DNA of 64,000 bases from Brucella gallinifaecis (GTDB lineage: Bacteria; Pseudomonadota; Alphaproteobacteria; Rhizobiales; Rhizobiaceae), in the NCBI RefSeq assembly GCF_006476605.1, contig NZ_ML636805.1, positions 62,001-126,000 on the forward strand, read 5' to 3'. Shown here piece by piece: positions 1 through 10,110 of the stretch; the first letter of the stretch is position 1; every line of letters starts with the position of its first letter. Below the pieces are notes generated by a model, which worked only from the letters and a program-made list of their open reading frames with translations, did not search any database and was not told where the DNA came from. Made by a program: the position numbers and the translations under genes.

Positions 1-815
1 GGTTGCCGGATGCGCACGTTGAAGCGCCGACAGCAGGTTCGGTCATTCTGGCGGGTATTCTTCTCAAGCTCGGCGGTTACGGCTTCCTGCGCTTCTCGCT
101 GCCCATGTTCCCGCTGGCATCTGCCGATTTTGCACCGTTCATCTTTGCACTTTCAGTGATTGCTATTGTCTATACCTCGCTTGTTGCTCTGGTGCAGGAA
201 GACATCAAGAAGCTGATCGCCTATTCGTCGGTTGCGCATATGGGCTATGTGACGATGGGTATTTTCGCAGCCAATGAGCAGGGTGTGCAGGGTGCAATCT
301 TCCAGATGCTTTCGCATGGTATCGTTGCCAGTGCATTGTTCCTCTGTGTTGGCGTGATCTATGATCGCATGCATACCCGTGAGATTTCGGCCTTTGGCGG
401 TCTTGTCAATAATATGCCGAAATACGCAGTTGCCTTCCTGATCCTGACGATGGCGAATGTCGGCCTTCCGGGTACGTCTGGCTTTATTGGTGAATTCCTC
501 ACGCTGTTCGGTGTGTTCCGCGTCAATACGTGGGTCGCTCTGTTCGCAACATCAGGTGTGATCCTGTCGGCAGCCTATGCGCTGTGGCTCTATCGCAATG
601 TGGTGTTTGGTGCGCTGACCAAGGAAAGCCTCAAGGGGCTTCTCGACCTCAGCCCGCGTGAAAAGCTGATCCTGTATCCGCTTGTGGTGCTTACCATCTT
701 CTTCGGTGTGTATCCGGTTCCGGTCTTCGATGTGACCGCAAGCGCCGTGCATGCACTGGTTACTAATTATGACGCAGCGCTGGCAAATGCCGCTAGCGCT
801 ACGCTGGCGCAGTAA
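1..815 (+). CDS. nuoM: NADH-quinone oxidoreductase subunit M (3' part)
   Basis: Antiporter-like membrane subunit of respiratory complex I, which couples NADH oxidation to proton pumping across the inner membrane. Only the last 270 residues are present; the reading frame is open at the left edge, so the start lies outside the window. The visible part is a run of hydrophobic helices and contains the family segment [18 protein letters not shown], whose lysines belong to the proton path in known homologues. The nuoN gene begins 18 nt after the stop, the usual order at the end of a nuo operon. The identification is secure. Confidence 0.95.
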   Translation, partial: LPDAHVEAPTAGSVILAGILLKLGGYGFLRFSLPMFPLASADFAPFIFALSVIAIVYTSLVALVQEDIKKLIAYSSVAHMGYVTMGIFAANEQGVQGAIFQMLSHGIVASALFLCVGVIYDRMHTREISAFGGLVNNMPKYAVAFLILTMANVGLPGTSGFIGEFLTLFGVFRVNTWVALFATSGVILSAAYALWLYRNVVFGALTKESLKGLLDLSPREKLILYPLVVLTIFFGVYPVPVFDVTASAVHALVTNYDAALANAASATLAQ

Positions 816-833
816 AGTAAAGGCGTAGGCTTG

Positions 834-2270
834 ATGCAAACCGACCTGATTGCTTCCCTGTCTCTCGCAGCTCCCGAGGTTCTCCTCGCGCTGAGCGGAC
901 TGGCATTGCTCATGATCGGCGTGTTCTCCGGAGAGCGCGCCTCAACCCTCGTCAATGGCCTTGCTGTTGCAGTTCTGATTGCAGCGCTCGCACTTGTCGT
1001 TATCTTCCCACATAATGGCAGCGCCTTTGGCGGTGCCTTTGTCAGCGATGCGTTTGCACGCTTCATGAAGGTGTTGACACTGATCGGCTCCATCGTGGCG
1101 CTGATCATGTCTGTTGGCTTTGCGCGTGAAGAGAAATTCGACAAGTTCGAATTCCCTGTGCTGATCGTGCTTTCGACACTGGGCATGCTCATCATGGTGT
1201 CGGCATCGAACATGCTGACACTCTATATGGGCCTCGAATTGCAGTCGCTCGCCCTTTATGTGCTGGCAGCCTTCAATCGTGACAGTGTTCGTTCGACAGA
1301 AGCTGGCCTAAAATACTTTGTTCTCGGTGCGCTATCATCGGGCATGCTGCTATATGGTATCAGCCTGGTCTATGGTTACACCGGCCATATTGGTTTTGCC
1401 GAAATTGCCAGTGCCATTTCCGGTGGCGAGCGTCAGCTTGGTCTGGTGTTTGGTCTGGTGTTCATTCTGGCGGGTCTCTGCTTCAAGATTTCCGCCGTTC
1501 CATTCCATATGTGGACGCCGGACGTTTATGAAGGTTCGCCAACGCCGGTAACTGCATTCTTTGCAGCCGCTCCAAAGATGGCTGCAATGGCTCTGATTGT
1601 CCGTGTTGTTGAAGGTGCCTTTGCTCCAGTTACGCATGACTGGCAGCAGATCATTACCTTCATTGCAATCGCATCGATGGTGCTGGGTGCCTTTGCCGCT
1701 ATTGGCCAGCGTAATATCAAGCGTCTGATGGCCTATTCGTCGATCAGTCACATGGGCTATGCTCTTGTTGGTTTGGCTGCCGGTACGGTGATCGGTGTTC
1801 GCGGTGTTGCACTTTACATGGCGATTTATCTCGTCATGACGCTTGGCAGCTTTGCGTTCATCCTGTCCATGCGGACCAAGGAAGGCAATGTCGAAAAGAT
1901 CGATGATCTTGCAGGTCTGTCACGCACCAATCCGGTGATGGCAACAATCATGACCATCATGCTGTTTTCGCTTGCCGGTATTCCGCCGCTCGCTGGTTTT
2001 TTTGGTAAGTGGTACACTTTTGTTGCTGCGGTTGAAGTCGGTCTTTATCCGCTGGCAATCATCGGCATTGTGGCCTCTGTTGTCGGTGCGTTCTATTATC
2101 TTCGCATGATCAAGGTCATGTGGTTTGATGAGCCGGTCACGACTTTTGTCCCGGCAGCAATCGAATTGCGTCTGGTACTGCTTGTCTCGGGTGCCTTCGT
2201 CCTGTTCTATGGATTGATCGGTGGCTGGCTTGGCGGTCTGGCTGAAACTGCAGCGAAGACGTTCTTCTGA
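834..2270 (+). CDS. nuoN: NADH-quinone oxidoreductase subunit N
   Basis: Second antiporter-like membrane subunit of complex I, 478 residues and normal for the family. About fourteen hydrophobic segments can be counted. The conserved stretch [18 protein letters not shown] lies in the second half and mirrors the one in nuoM. A TTG codon directly precedes the ATG at 834; the ATG is preferred because the family proteins begin at this point and the TTG has no better ribosome site. It is the last nuo gene here, and birA starts 2 nt after its stop, so the two are probably cotranscribed. Confidence 0.95.
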   Translation: MQTDLIASLSLAAPEVLLALSGLALLMIGVFSGERASTLVNGLAVAVLIAALALVVIFPHNGSAFGGAFVSDAFARFMKVLTLIGSIVALIMSVGFAREEKFDKFEFPVLIVLSTLGMLIMVSASNMLTLYMGLELQSLALYVLAAFNRDSVRSTEAGLKYFVLGALSSGMLLYGISLVYGYTGHIGFAEIASAISGGERQLGLVFGLVFILAGLCFKISAVPFHMWTPDVYEGSPTPVTAFFAAAPKMAAMALIVRVVEGAFAPVTHDWQQIITFIAIASMVLGAFAAIGQRNIKRLMAYSSISHMGYALVGLAAGTVIGVRGVALYMAIYLVMTLGSFAFILSMRTKEGNVEKIDDLAGLSRTNPVMATIMTIMLFSLAGIPPLAGFFGKWYTFVAAVEVGLYPLAIIGIVASVVGAFYYLRMIKVMWFDEPVTTFVPAAIELRLVLLVSGAFVLFYGLIGGWLGGLAETAAKTFF

Positions 2271-2272
2271 GC

Positions 2273-3103
2273 ATGACAATGAACAAGGCCGAAGGTGATG
2301 GCAATCGTTTCACGCTGGCACCTGCGGCTTTGGCAGACAATTATCGACTGGAGTTTTTTCCAGTCGTTGGTTCGACCAATGCAGAGGCGCTTGAGCGGGC
2401 GAATGCCGGCGATACAGGGCGCCTCTGGTTCGTTTCTCCCAAACAGGAGAGCGGGCGAGGGCGCCGTGGCCGCACATGGACCGCACCTGAAGGCAATCTT
2501 GCAGCAACGCTTCTGCTGGTTGACCACTTTGAACCCCAGATTGCTGCTACTTTAGGCTTTGTTGCGGGATTGGCGCTGGCTGATGCTGTTGATGCGGTTT
2601 TGCCGCAAACCATTGCAGCCAAAGTCAATATCTCCCTCAAATGGCCCAATGACGTTTTGGTCGATGGCGCTAAACTTTCCGGTATTCTGCTTGAATCAAC
2701 CTTGCTTCCAGAGGGACGCTTTGGCATTGCCGTTGGCATGGGCACCAATGTCGTCGCTGCACCACAGGGCTTGCCTTATGCTGCAACCTCTATCAACGAA
2801 CTGGGCGCAAATACGGATGCAGCCACACTGTTTCTGGCTCTTTCAGATGCGTGGTGTCATTACCATCGCATCTGGAATCAGGGGCGTGGTCTCAACACAA
2901 TCCGCGAGCTTTGGCTGAAGCGTGCGCATGGTTTGGGCCAACCGGTGGCAATGCGCTTGAATGGCCGGATTGTCGAAGGCGTGTTTGAAACTATCGATTC
3001 GGATTGCCATCTTGTAATCCGCGAAGACGACGGAACGCGCGTGCCGGTAACAGCAGGCGATGTCTATTTTGGAACCGCAGCCTCTGTCAAAGCCGGTTCC
3101 TGA
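2273..3103 (+). CDS. birA: Biotin--[acetyl-CoA-carboxylase] ligase
   Basis: Cytoplasmic enzyme that activates biotin with ATP and transfers it to the biotin-carrier lysine of carboxylases. The 276 residues contain the biotin-binding STN near residue 34, the nucleotide loop GRGRRGRTW near residue 62, and the catalytic KWPNDV motif near residue 124. There is no N-terminal winged-helix domain, so this is a monofunctional ligase and not the E. coli type that also represses bio genes. It follows nuoN by 2 nt, a neighbourhood common in Rhizobiales. The palindromic repeat region 3199-3301 follows it. Confidence 0.93.
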   Translation: MTMNKAEGDGNRFTLAPAALADNYRLEFFPVVGSTNAEALERANAGDTGRLWFVSPKQESGRGRRGRTWTAPEGNLAATLLLVDHFEPQIAATLGFVAGLALADAVDAVLPQTIAAKVNISLKWPNDVLVDGAKLSGILLESTLLPEGRFGIAVGMGTNVVAAPQGLPYAATSINELGANTDAATLFLALSDAWCHYHRIWNQGRGLNTIRELWLKRAHGLGQPVAMRLNGRIVEGVFETIDSDCHLVIREDDGTRVPVTAGDVYFGTAASVKAGS

Positions 3104-3198
3104 CCGAATATTTGTGAACAATCTGCCTCTTTGCACGCTGTTCCGGGCTTGCAAACTATCGGTAGTCGGTTCAACAGAGGCATAATAAATTCAAACTA

Positions 3199-3301
3199 GA
3201 GCGTATCCCGAAAAGTGTGTAACGGTTTTCGGATAAGATGCGCTTTGAAAAAACCATTTAGAGCGCCGATCTGATTTAGTCAGCTCGAGACGCGCTCTAA
3301 A
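3199..3301. repeat. Composite Rhizobiales intergenic palindrome
   Basis: Two palindromes sit side by side between birA and rnj. The first (about 3199-3243) has arms GCGTATCCCGAAAA and TTTTCGGATAAGATGCGC around the loop GTGTGTAACGG. The second has a perfect 10-bp stem, TTTAGAGCGC (3257-3266) and GCGCTCTAAA (3292-3301), ending in an A run. The first unit recurs at 24434 and twice at 48762-48866. Stem-loops of the second type recur at 13889 and 48878. These are dispersed non-coding repeats, and the second half might act as a terminator for birA. Confidence 0.8.
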
Positions 3302-3316
3302 AAACAGGGAGGCAGT

Positions 3317-4993
3317 ATGCCCCGCTCACCATCGACGCAATTTGTCTTTCTGCCACTTGGTGGTGTCGGCGAAATCGGCATGAACCTTGCCATGTATGGC
3401 TATGGCCCAGAGGACAATCGTGAATGGATCGTGATTGACATGGGCGTAAGCTTTGCCGGTCCCGAACATCCCGGCGCCGATCTTATTTTGCCAGACATTC
3501 GTTTTCTCGAAGCTGAAAAGCACAATTTGCGCGGTATCGTCATTACCCATGCGCATGAAGACCATTATGGTGCATTGCTCGATCTCTGGCCGCGCCTGAA
3601 GGCGCCTGTCTATGCAACACCATTTACGGCGGGGCTGCTTGAAGCCAAGCGTCAATCTGAATTTGGCGCACCGGAAATTCCGATGAATATCTTCAAGGCG
3701 GGAGAAAGCTTTGAAATTGGCCCGTTCAAGCTTGAGGCTATCGCGGTAACACACTCGATTCCTGAGCCGGTTTCACTGGCGATTACCACACCACTTGGCA
3801 CAGTTGTCCATACCGGCGACTGGAAGATGGACTCGGATCCGTCGATGGGGCCGCTGATTGATGAAGCGCGGTTTCGCGCAATCGGCGATCAGGGCGTTCT
3901 GGCGCTCGTCTGCGATTCAACCAATGCAATGCGCGAAGGTGAATCGCCTTCTGAACGTGAGGTGGGCGAAAGTCTGCGTGAACTGATCGAAAAAGCGCGT
4001 GGTCGCGTGGCAATCACGACTTTCTCATCCAATGTTGGCCGTATCCGTTCGATCACAGAAGCTGCACGCGATGCGGGACGTCAGGTGCTGGTGGTTGGCC
4101 GTTCGATGAAGCGTACCATCGCTGTGGCAACCGAGCTTGGCTATATGGAAGGCCTGCCGGAATTTTTGAGCGAAGATGATTACGGTTATATTCCGCGCGA
4201 AAATGTCGTGATGATCCTTACAGGCAGTCAGGGGGAGCCACGTGCTGCCCTTGCAAAACTTGCGCGTGATGAAATGCGCAGCATCGCCTTGTCGGCAGGT
4301 GATACCGTGATTTTCTCCTCTCGTCCGATTCCGGGCAATGAGAAGGCCATTCTCGACATCAAGAACAAACTGATCGATCAGGGTATCAAACTCATCAGCG
4401 ATGATGACGCACTCGTGCATGTTTCCGGTCATCCGCGTCGTAGCGAATTGAAGCGCATGTATTCATGGGTACGCCCGAAAATACTCGTGCCTGTTCATGG
4501 TGAAGCAGCCCATCTGGTCGCCCAAGGCTCGCTTGGAGCGATGGAAGGCATAGAGGAAATCGCGCAGGTGCGTGATGGTGACATGTTGCGTCTGGCACCC
4601 GGTAAAGCCGAAATCATCGATGAGGCACCCATTGGCCGCATCTATAAGGACGGCAAGCTGATTGGTGACGAAGATGAAATCGGCATGGTCGAGCGGCGCA
4701 AGCTTGCCTATGTTGGCCATGTTGCGGTTTCGGTGCTGCTTGATCGCGATTTCAAGATCATGGACGAGCCTGATCTTGTTGCTTTCGGCTTGCCGGAGGA
4801 AGACAGGCAGGGTGATCTGATGGAAGATATTCTGCTTGATGCTGCAATCGAGGCTGTCGACAGCATTCCTCGTGCTCGCCGAAAAGACCTTGAAGTGGTC
4901 CGTGAATCAGTTCGTCGAGCGGTTCGCGCTGCGACAAATGAAGCATGGGGCAAAAAACCGGTAGTGACGGTGTTTCTCAACCGGATAAAGTAG
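3317..4993 (+). CDS. rnj: Ribonuclease J
   Basis: Metallo-beta-lactamase/beta-CASP ribonuclease with endonuclease and 5'-3' exonuclease activity, used in rhizobia for rRNA maturation and mRNA decay. The 558 residues show the zinc motif HAHEDH at residues 78-83, the HTGDWKMD motif near residue 162, the beta-CASP domain in the middle with the late PVHGEAAH motif, and a C-terminal domain of about 100 residues. Length and motifs are standard. A GGGAGG ribosome site precedes the ATG. It starts just after the composite palindrome, and mce follows 25 nt after its stop. Confidence 0.95.
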   Translation: MPRSPSTQFVFLPLGGVGEIGMNLAMYGYGPEDNREWIVIDMGVSFAGPEHPGADLILPDIRFLEAEKHNLRGIVITHAHEDHYGALLDLWPRLKAPVYATPFTAGLLEAKRQSEFGAPEIPMNIFKAGESFEIGPFKLEAIAVTHSIPEPVSLAITTPLGTVVHTGDWKMDSDPSMGPLIDEARFRAIGDQGVLALVCDSTNAMREGESPSEREVGESLRELIEKARGRVAITTFSSNVGRIRSITEAARDAGRQVLVVGRSMKRTIAVATELGYMEGLPEFLSEDDYGYIPRENVVMILTGSQGEPRAALAKLARDEMRSIALSAGDTVIFSSRPIPGNEKAILDIKNKLIDQGIKLISDDDALVHVSGHPRRSELKRMYSWVRPKILVPVHGEAAHLVAQGSLGAMEGIEEIAQVRDGDMLRLAPGKAEIIDEAPIGRIYKDGKLIGDEDEIGMVERRKLAYVGHVAVSVLLDRDFKIMDEPDLVAFGLPEEDRQGDLMEDILLDAAIEAVDSIPRARRKDLEVVRESVRRAVRAATNEAWGKKPVVTVFLNRIK

Positions 4994-5018
4994 ATCTGTT
5001 TTCGGGAGGAGGAAATAG

Positions 5019-5423
5019 ATGCTGGAACGCCTGAACCATGTGGCAATCGCGGTCCCTGATATAAAAGCCGCCGCCGCTATCTATAGCGGACAACTGGGTG
5101 CCAAAGTCACAGCGCCAGAGGCTCTGCCGGAACATGGTGTCACGGTGGTTTTCATCGATGTTGGCAACACCAAGATCGAGCTGCTGGAGCCATTGGGTGA
5201 GGGATCTCCTATAGCGAGCTTTCTCGAAAAAAATCCGTCCGGCGGGATGCATCATCTGTGTTATGAGGTTGCAGATATTGTCGCAGCACGCGATCACCTG
5301 AAGGCGGAAGGTGCGCGTGTTCTTGGCAATGGTGAACCGAAGATCGGTGCTCATGGCAAACGGGTTCTTTTTCTCCATCCCAAGGATTTCAATGGAACAT
5401 TGATTGAGCTTGAGGAGGCGTGA
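5019..5423 (+). CDS. mce: Methylmalonyl-CoA epimerase
   Basis: Small VOC-fold enzyme that interconverts the R and S forms of methylmalonyl-CoA, in the pathway from propionyl-CoA to succinyl-CoA. The 134 residues contain the metal ligands expected for the family: His in LNHVAIAVPD near the N terminus, His in GGMHHLCYEV near residue 88, and a C-terminal Glu in the segment TLIELEEA. A strong GGGAGGAGG ribosome site precedes the ATG at 5019. It is probably cotranscribed with rnj and with the DUF1467 gene that follows one base after its stop. Confidence 0.93.
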   Translation: MLERLNHVAIAVPDIKAAAAIYSGQLGAKVTAPEALPEHGVTVVFIDVGNTKIELLEPLGEGSPIASFLEKNPSGGMHHLCYEVADIVAARDHLKAEGARVLGNGEPKIGAHGKRVLFLHPKDFNGTLIELEEA

Positions 5424-5424
5424 A

Positions 5425-5694
5425 ATGACAATCGTTTCCGGCATAGCTATGTATTTTATCTTCTGGTGGGTAACATTATTTGCGCTTTTGCCTGTTGGAT
5501 TGCGCACTCAAGCGGAAGAAAATGATGTGACATTGGGAACCGTTGCCAGTGCACCGGCAAAACCGCGCATTGGACGCGCCTTTTTTCGCACGACGATTGT
5601 CGCGTCAGTCATATTCGGCATCTATTATTATATGACACAGGTTCAGGGTTTTGGCCTGGATGATATTCCGCATTTCTTTCCTGATCTGAAATAG
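5425..5694 (+). CDS. DUF1467 family membrane protein
   Basis: Small inner-membrane protein of 89 residues with two predicted membrane helices, one at residues 5-25 (starting near IAMYFIFWW) and one at about 53-73 (near VASVIFGIYYYM). The spacer between them is hydrophilic. DUF1467 proteins are common in alphaproteobacteria, often next to mce, and have no known function. The start at 5425 was chosen over an upstream TTG because GAGGAGG lies just before it, inside the end of mce. A strong terminator follows at 5725. Confidence 0.85.
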   Translation: MTIVSGIAMYFIFWWVTLFALLPVGLRTQAEENDVTLGTVASAPAKPRIGRAFFRTTIVASVIFGIYYYMTQVQGFGLDDIPHFFPDLK

Positions 5695-5724
5695 AAAAAC
5701 TTCTTATTATTCTGTGAAATCATA

Positions 5725-5757
5725 ACACCATGCCTAATATTTAGGCATGGTGTTTTT
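5725..5757 (+). terminator. Rho-independent terminator after the DUF1467 gene
   Basis: ACACCATGCCTAA and TTAGGCATGGTGT form a near-perfect 13-bp stem around a short AT-rich loop, followed by a run of six T. It ends the rnj-mce-DUF1467 transcript. Confidence 0.85.
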
Positions 5758-6486
5758 TAATGTTTCCCTCAGGGTGCAGTCTCTCTTTTTTCATGAATCT
5801 AAAGCTCATCATTTCAATGTAACTATTTGAATCAAAATAAAATTAAATGATTATAATATTGAATTACGGCATGCATCACTGCGCGACTGGTTATAATTCT
5901 AATCACAGGAACCATATTCAGTGAAAAATATGAAAAATTAAAAGAATGTAATCTTATCAATAAGATGCATGAAAAGATTCGTTTGGAAACTCATCTTTTT
6001 GATAAAGCCAAAAAAAAAGCAAGGCTTTCGCCTTGCTAGTCAAATACGCGTTCGACCCGTTTCCATTTTACTGGCGGCAGCGAGATATCGCGCCTGGATC
6101 CATCCTCCCAAGACTTTGACCGCGTTAAACAATGGTTATTTCCATTGTCCATCTTATTGATGAAAAAAATAGCGGACTGCACAGCTTTTGTCACCAAGAA
6201 TCTTTCAATATGTCATATTTCTTTCGTAATTTATGCCTGTTCAATATTTGTGCTACATAAAACATTGAAATTTAATGTGAATTCAAATCCCGCTTTTTCA
6301 GTTTCTTTGCTGTCATTGTGATATTGATTGTTGTGGGTGATAAAAAAGATGGTTAGCTAACAGTAAAAGGGCGGGTTTCCAACCGTGGTTTAACCCGTTA
6401 TGAAGCCGGTAGATTTGCTTAATTTTTGCCTGATTCTCCACACACTCGGTTGATATTCAGGTACTTTCTCTTGATCGGTGGTCACG
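5758..6486. other. Long AT-rich intergenic region before proS
   Basis: About 730 bases without a convincing protein gene. The only clear structure is the minus-strand stem-loop and A/T run at 6009-6037, interpreted separately as the end of a small RNA. The last 250 bases presumably hold the proS promoter, but no consensus boxes stand out. The region is visibly more AT-rich than the genes on either side. Confidence 0.6.
6009..6160 (-). ncRNA. Candidate small RNA with Rho-independent terminator
   Basis: Read on the minus strand, a perfect 8-bp stem AGCAAGGC / GCCTTGCT with a GAAA loop (6018-6037) is followed by a run of nine T, a textbook terminator with no protein gene upstream of it. About 130 bases upstream are a TTGGTG box and a CTATTT box (6167-6172) separated by 18 bases, which would start a transcript near 6160. 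The body contains a hairpin at 6131-6146 and the segment GGGAGGATGG. I do not recognise a known family. The terminator is well supported; the 5' end and the promoter are inference. Confidence 0.45.
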
Positions 6487-7809
6487 ATGCGTCTGTCGCA
6501 GTATTTTTTGCCTATTCTGAAGGAAAACCCAAAAGAGGCAGAAATTGTCTCTCACAGGTTGATGCTGCGTGCGGGGATGATCCGGCAGCAGTCGGCGGGT
6601 ATCTATTCATGGCTCCCGCTTGGTTTGAAAGTGCTCAACAAAGTCTGCAACATCATCCGTGAAGAACAAAACCGCGCAGGCGCGAACGAAATTCTCATGC
6701 CGACGATCCAGTCCGCCGATCTGTGGCGTGAAAGCGGTCGTTACGATGCCTATGGCAAGGAAATGCTCCGTATCCAGGACCGCCAGGAGCGTGAAATGCT
6801 TTTCGGCCCGACCAATGAAGAAATGGTTACGGATATTTTCCGCTCTTATGTGCGTTCCTATAAGGATCTGCCGCTGAACCTCTATCATATTCAGTGGAAG
6901 TTCCGTGATGAAGTGCGTCCGCGCTTTGGCGTCATGCGCTCGCGTGAGTTTCTCATGAAGGATGCCTATTCGTTTGACCTCGATTATGAGGGCGCGAAAA
7001 TGGCTTATTATCGTATGTTCGTTTCCTACCTGCGCACCTTCGCTCGTGTCGGTTTGCAGGCGATCCCGATGCGTGCGGATACTGGCCCGATTGGAGGCGA
7101 TCTTTCCCACGAGTTCATCATTCTCGCTGAAACTGGCGAAAGTCAGGTCTATTGCGATAAGGCTTATCTTGATCTGGCCGTTCCGGGTGAAGACACGGAT
7201 TTCCGCAATGATGCGCAATTGACCGATATCGTCAGCCGCTGGACAAAGCCTTATGCAGCGACTGACGAGATGCATGATGAGGCGGAATGGTCTGCGGTCA
7301 AGGCCGATGATCAGCTTTCAGCACGTGGTATCGAAGTTGGTCATATTTTCCATTTTGGCACCAAATATTCCGAACCGATGGGTGCGAAAGTGCAGGGGCC
7401 AGATGGTAAGGAACATCTTGTTTCCATGGGCTCTTACGGCATCGGTCCTTCACGGCTGGTTGCGGCGGCAATTGAAGCTTTCCATGATGATGCAGGCATT
7501 ATCTGGCCTAAGGCAATTGCACCCTTTGGGGTTGGCATTGTCAATATGAAGCCCGGTGATGAAGCCTGTGATGGGGTGAGTGAGCAGCTTTACGCAGCCT
7601 TCATCAAGGCCGGGCTTGATCCACTGCTTGATGATACGGATAACCGTCCGGGTTCCAAATTCGCGACAATGGATCTGATTGGTCTGCCTTATCAGGTAAT
7701 TGTCGGCCCGCGCAGCGTCGCGGCTGGTGAAGTTGAAGTCAAGGATCGCAAGACCGGTGAGCGTCAGAACCTCACTATCGAAGCGGCAATCAACCTTTTG
7801 ACGGCATAA
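6487..7809 (+). CDS. proS: Prolyl-tRNA synthetase
   Basis: Class II aminoacyl-tRNA synthetase that charges tRNA-Pro. At 440 residues it is the short form typical of alphaproteobacteria, without the editing insertion found in E. coli ProS. Motif 2 is visible in the segment [20 protein letters not shown] around residue 140, and motif 3 in [13 protein letters not shown] around residue 318. The C-terminal anticodon-binding domain covers the last 100 residues. The ATG at 6487 matches the family N terminus ([19 protein letters not shown]); an in-frame GTG nine bases upstream is less likely. lolC starts 2 nt after the stop. Confidence 0.96.
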   Translation: MRLSQYFLPILKENPKEAEIVSHRLMLRAGMIRQQSAGIYSWLPLGLKVLNKVCNIIREEQNRAGANEILMPTIQSADLWRESGRYDAYGKEMLRIQDRQEREMLFGPTNEEMVTDIFRSYVRSYKDLPLNLYHIQWKFRDEVRPRFGVMRSREFLMKDAYSFDLDYEGAKMAYYRMFVSYLRTFARVGLQAIPMRADTGPIGGDLSHEFIILAETGESQVYCDKAYLDLAVPGEDTDFRNDAQLTDIVSRWTKPYAATDEMHDEAEWSAVKADDQLSARGIEVGHIFHFGTKYSEPMGAKVQGPDGKEHLVSMGSYGIGPSRLVAAAIEAFHDDAGIIWPKAIAPFGVGIVNMKPGDEACDGVSEQLYAAFIKAGLDPLLDDTDNRPGSKFATMDLIGLPYQVIVGPRSVAAGEVEVKDRKTGERQNLTIEAAINLLTA

Positions 7810-7811
7810 AT

Positions 7812-9128
7812 ATGAGCAGCGCGGCGGCAGCAAAATCTGACGGCAAGCAGAAGGCCTCTGGCAAGACACCTTCTTCAGGCCCGTTCTCAGCCTATGAGCG
7901 GATGATCGCATGGCGTTATCTGCGAGCACGCCGCCGTGAAACATTTATTTCTGTCATTGCCGGTTTTTCTTTTACCGGCATCATGCTTGGTGTTGCCACA
8001 CTCATTATCGTCATGGCGGTAATGAACGGTTTTCGTGCCGAACTTCTGAACAGAATTCTTGGTATCAATGGCCATCTCATCATGCAGCCGATTGATCGGC
8101 CACTTGATGATTATGCCAGCCTGATCACACGCATTGACGCAATTCCCGGCGTCACCTTCGCAATTCCTGTGGTTGAAGGACAGGCTTTGGTTCAGGGCAA
8201 TATCGGTGCAGGCACCGGTGCTCTGGTTCGCGGTCTTCGTGAGGAGGATCTCGATAAGCTCAAGCTTGTTTCCGACAACATCAAGCAAGGCACCTTGCAG
8301 GGCTTCGATCAAAGCGGCGGCGTGGCGATTGGCATACGTATGGCCGAAAATCTTGGCCTTTCCATTGGCGATTCCCTGCGTGTCATTTCGCCGGATGGTG
8401 ATGTGACACCTTTTGGCGTCAATCCGCGCGTAAAAGCCTATCCGATTGTTGCGATTTTCGAGATTGGCATGTCGGAATATGATGCATCTATTGTGATGAT
8501 GCCGCTTTCAGAAGCGCAGCTTTTCTTCAATCAGGAAGATAAGGTGCAGTCGCTGGAAATCTTTGTCGATAATCCTGACAAGGTCGATGCCATGCGTGCA
8601 CCTGTTGAGGAAGTGGCGGCGCGTCAGGTTTCTATGGTCGATTGGCGGCAGCGTAACCAGACATTCTTCTCTGCCTTGCAGGTCGAGCGCAATGTTATGT
8701 TCATGATCCTGACGCTGATCGTGCTTGTGGCAGCACTCAATATTATTTCGGGCCTGATCATGCTGGTGAAGGATAAAGGGCGCGACATTGCAATCCTTCG
8801 AACCATGGGGGCGACGCGCGGCGCCGTGATGCGCATATTCCTGATGACCGGTGCAGCGATTGGCGTGACTGGTACGCTTGCCGGCGTGATTATCGGTATC
8901 GTTGTGTGCCTGAATGTTGAGCGTATTCGACAGTTCTTTTCATGGCTTTCCGGCACGACATTGTTCAATCCGGAACTCTATTTCCTGAGCACATTACCGG
9001 CGAAAATGGATGTCGGTGAAACATTGTCCGTTATCGCCATGGCTTTGGTTCTTTCATTTATCGCTACCATTTTTCCGGCTTGGCGTGCAGCAAAGCTCGA
9101 TCCGGTCGAAGCCCTGAGGTATGAATAA
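7812..9128 (+). CDS. lolC: Lipoprotein-releasing ABC transporter permease (LolC/LolE family)
   Basis: Inner-membrane permease that, with LolD, extracts outer-membrane lipoproteins for transfer to LolA. The 438 residues have the family layout: one membrane helix at about 45-70, a large periplasmic domain, then three helices in the last 150 residues. The conserved ILRTMGAT loop and the C-terminal segment [17 protein letters not shown] are present. It starts 2 nt after proS and its stop overlaps the lolD start (TAATG), so the three genes form an operon. Alphaproteobacteria usually have a single LolC/E-type subunit acting as a homodimer. Confidence 0.93.
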   Translation: MSSAAAAKSDGKQKASGKTPSSGPFSAYERMIAWRYLRARRRETFISVIAGFSFTGIMLGVATLIIVMAVMNGFRAELLNRILGINGHLIMQPIDRPLDDYASLITRIDAIPGVTFAIPVVEGQALVQGNIGAGTGALVRGLREEDLDKLKLVSDNIKQGTLQGFDQSGGVAIGIRMAENLGLSIGDSLRVISPDGDVTPFGVNPRVKAYPIVAIFEIGMSEYDASIVMMPLSEAQLFFNQEDKVQSLEIFVDNPDKVDAMRAPVEEVAARQVSMVDWRQRNQTFFSALQVERNVMFMILTLIVLVAALNIISGLIMLVKDKGRDIAILRTMGATRGAVMRIFLMTGAAIGVTGTLAGVIIGIVVCLNVERIRQFFSWLSGTTLFNPELYFLSTLPAKMDVGETLSVIAMALVLSFIATIFPAWRAAKLDPVEALRYE

Positions 9129-9811
9129 TGGCGGCTGAAGTTATTCTGCGTCTGGAAAATGTCAGCCGTGCCTATAAGGAAGCGGATCGCGAACTTGTCA
9201 TTTTAAAGGATGCCAGTTTTACGCTGCATCGCGGTGAGATGGTGGCGCTTGTCGCTCCATCGGGTGCCGGTAAATCGACGCTGCTTCATACGGCCGGTTT
9301 GCTGGAGCGTCCTGATGCCGGCGACGTCATTCTGGATGGTCGCTCATGCGCAACATTGTCGGAAGATGAGCGCACGGCTGTTCGCCGCAATGATGTCGGC
9401 TTTGTTTATCAGTTCCATCATTTGCTGCCGGAGTTTACCGCTTTGGAAAATGTGATGATGCCGCAGATGATCCGTGGTCTGCCGCAAAAGGCGGCAACGG
9501 TTCGTGCACAGCAATTGCTTGATTATATGAAAATCGGCAAGCGTGCATCGCACCGCCCGTCCGAGCTATCGGGCGGTGAGCAACAGCGTGTGGCAATTGC
9601 ACGTGCGGTTGCCAATGCGCCACTGGTTTTGCTGGCTGATGAACCAACCGGCAACCTCGACCCGACTACATCATCTTATGTGTTTGGCGCTCTTGAAGCG
9701 CTGGTGCGTCAGTCTGGGCTGGCCGCGATGATTGCCACCCATAACCATGATCTGGCACGCCGTATGGATCGCCGTGTAACCTTGAAAGACGGCAAGGTCG
9801 TAGACCTCTGA
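9128..9811 (+). CDS. lolD: Lipoprotein-releasing ABC transporter ATP-binding protein
   Basis: ATPase that powers lipoprotein release from the inner membrane together with LolC. The 227 residues contain the Walker A motif APSGAGKST near residue 43, the Q-loop region [11 protein letters not shown], the ABC signature [14 protein letters not shown] near residue 146 and the Walker B segment [12 protein letters not shown]. The ATG overlaps the lolC stop by one base, indicating translational coupling. A weak hairpin at 9883-9911 may end the operon. Confidence 0.94.
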   Translation: MAAEVILRLENVSRAYKEADRELVILKDASFTLHRGEMVALVAPSGAGKSTLLHTAGLLERPDAGDVILDGRSCATLSEDERTAVRRNDVGFVYQFHHLLPEFTALENVMMPQMIRGLPQKAATVRAQQLLDYMKIGKRASHRPSELSGGEQQRVAIARAVANAPLVLLADEPTGNLDPTTSSYVFGALEALVRQSGLAAMIATHNHDLARRMDRRVTLKDGKVVDL

Positions 9812-9882
9812 TGGTCGTGTAAGGAGGCGCTGTTTATCAGCTCTCTGCTAAGCCGAAAAGTTTTCCTGATCTGTTGTTTATG

Positions 9883-9911
9883 AAACGCCGGTGGTTATGC
9901 TACCGGTGTTT
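9883..9911 (+). terminator. Possible terminator after lolD
   Basis: AAACGCCGGT and ACCGGTGTTT pair over 10 bp with one G-T pair. A second inverted pair, TTTATGAAA / TTTCATAAA, lies outside it. The following tract is T-rich but interrupted, so termination efficiency is uncertain. Confidence 0.4.
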
Positions 9912-9961
9912 GCTGTTTATATTTCATAAACCTTAAATGAATCAGCGCTGCAAAAATGGTG

Positions 9962-9990
9962 TTGACTTTAGAACATAAATGGAACAAATA
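9962..9990 (+). promoter_or_regulatory. Putative SOS (LexA) box in the promoter of a microprotein
   Basis: GAAC at 9971-9974 and GAAC at 9982-9985 are separated by exactly seven bases. Read on the other strand this is GTTC-N7-GTTC, the LexA box of alphaproteobacteria. A TTGACT -35-like box (9962-9967) precedes it and AT-rich -10-like sequence follows, so a bound repressor would cover the promoter. The short gene at 10024 lies downstream. The match is exact, but an 8-base pattern could occur by chance about twice in a window this size. Confidence 0.5.
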
Positions 9991-10023
9991 ATAAACATAC
10001 GTGAACAAAGAGGAGTTATCCAC

Positions 10024-10110
10024 ATGACCGATCTCGTCTACGACGTTTTATCTTTCGTCTCCGTCAGCCTGTTCGTTGCCACTTTTGCTATATGGGTGAG
10101 TGCCATCTGA
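10024..10110 (+). CDS. 28-residue membrane microprotein
   Basis: A very short reading frame, MTDLVYDVLSFV... ending ...IWVSAI, of 28 residues, nearly all of it one hydrophobic helix with an acidic N terminus. An AAAGAGGAG ribosome site lies just upstream with suitable spacing. A putative LexA box and a TTGACT box precede it, suggesting induction by DNA damage. By analogy, Caulobacter makes a 29-residue SOS-induced inner-membrane division inhibitor (SidA); I do not claim homology. It stands between lolD and dnaE on the same strand. Confidence 0.6.
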   Translation: MTDLVYDVLSFVSVSLFVATFAIWVSAI

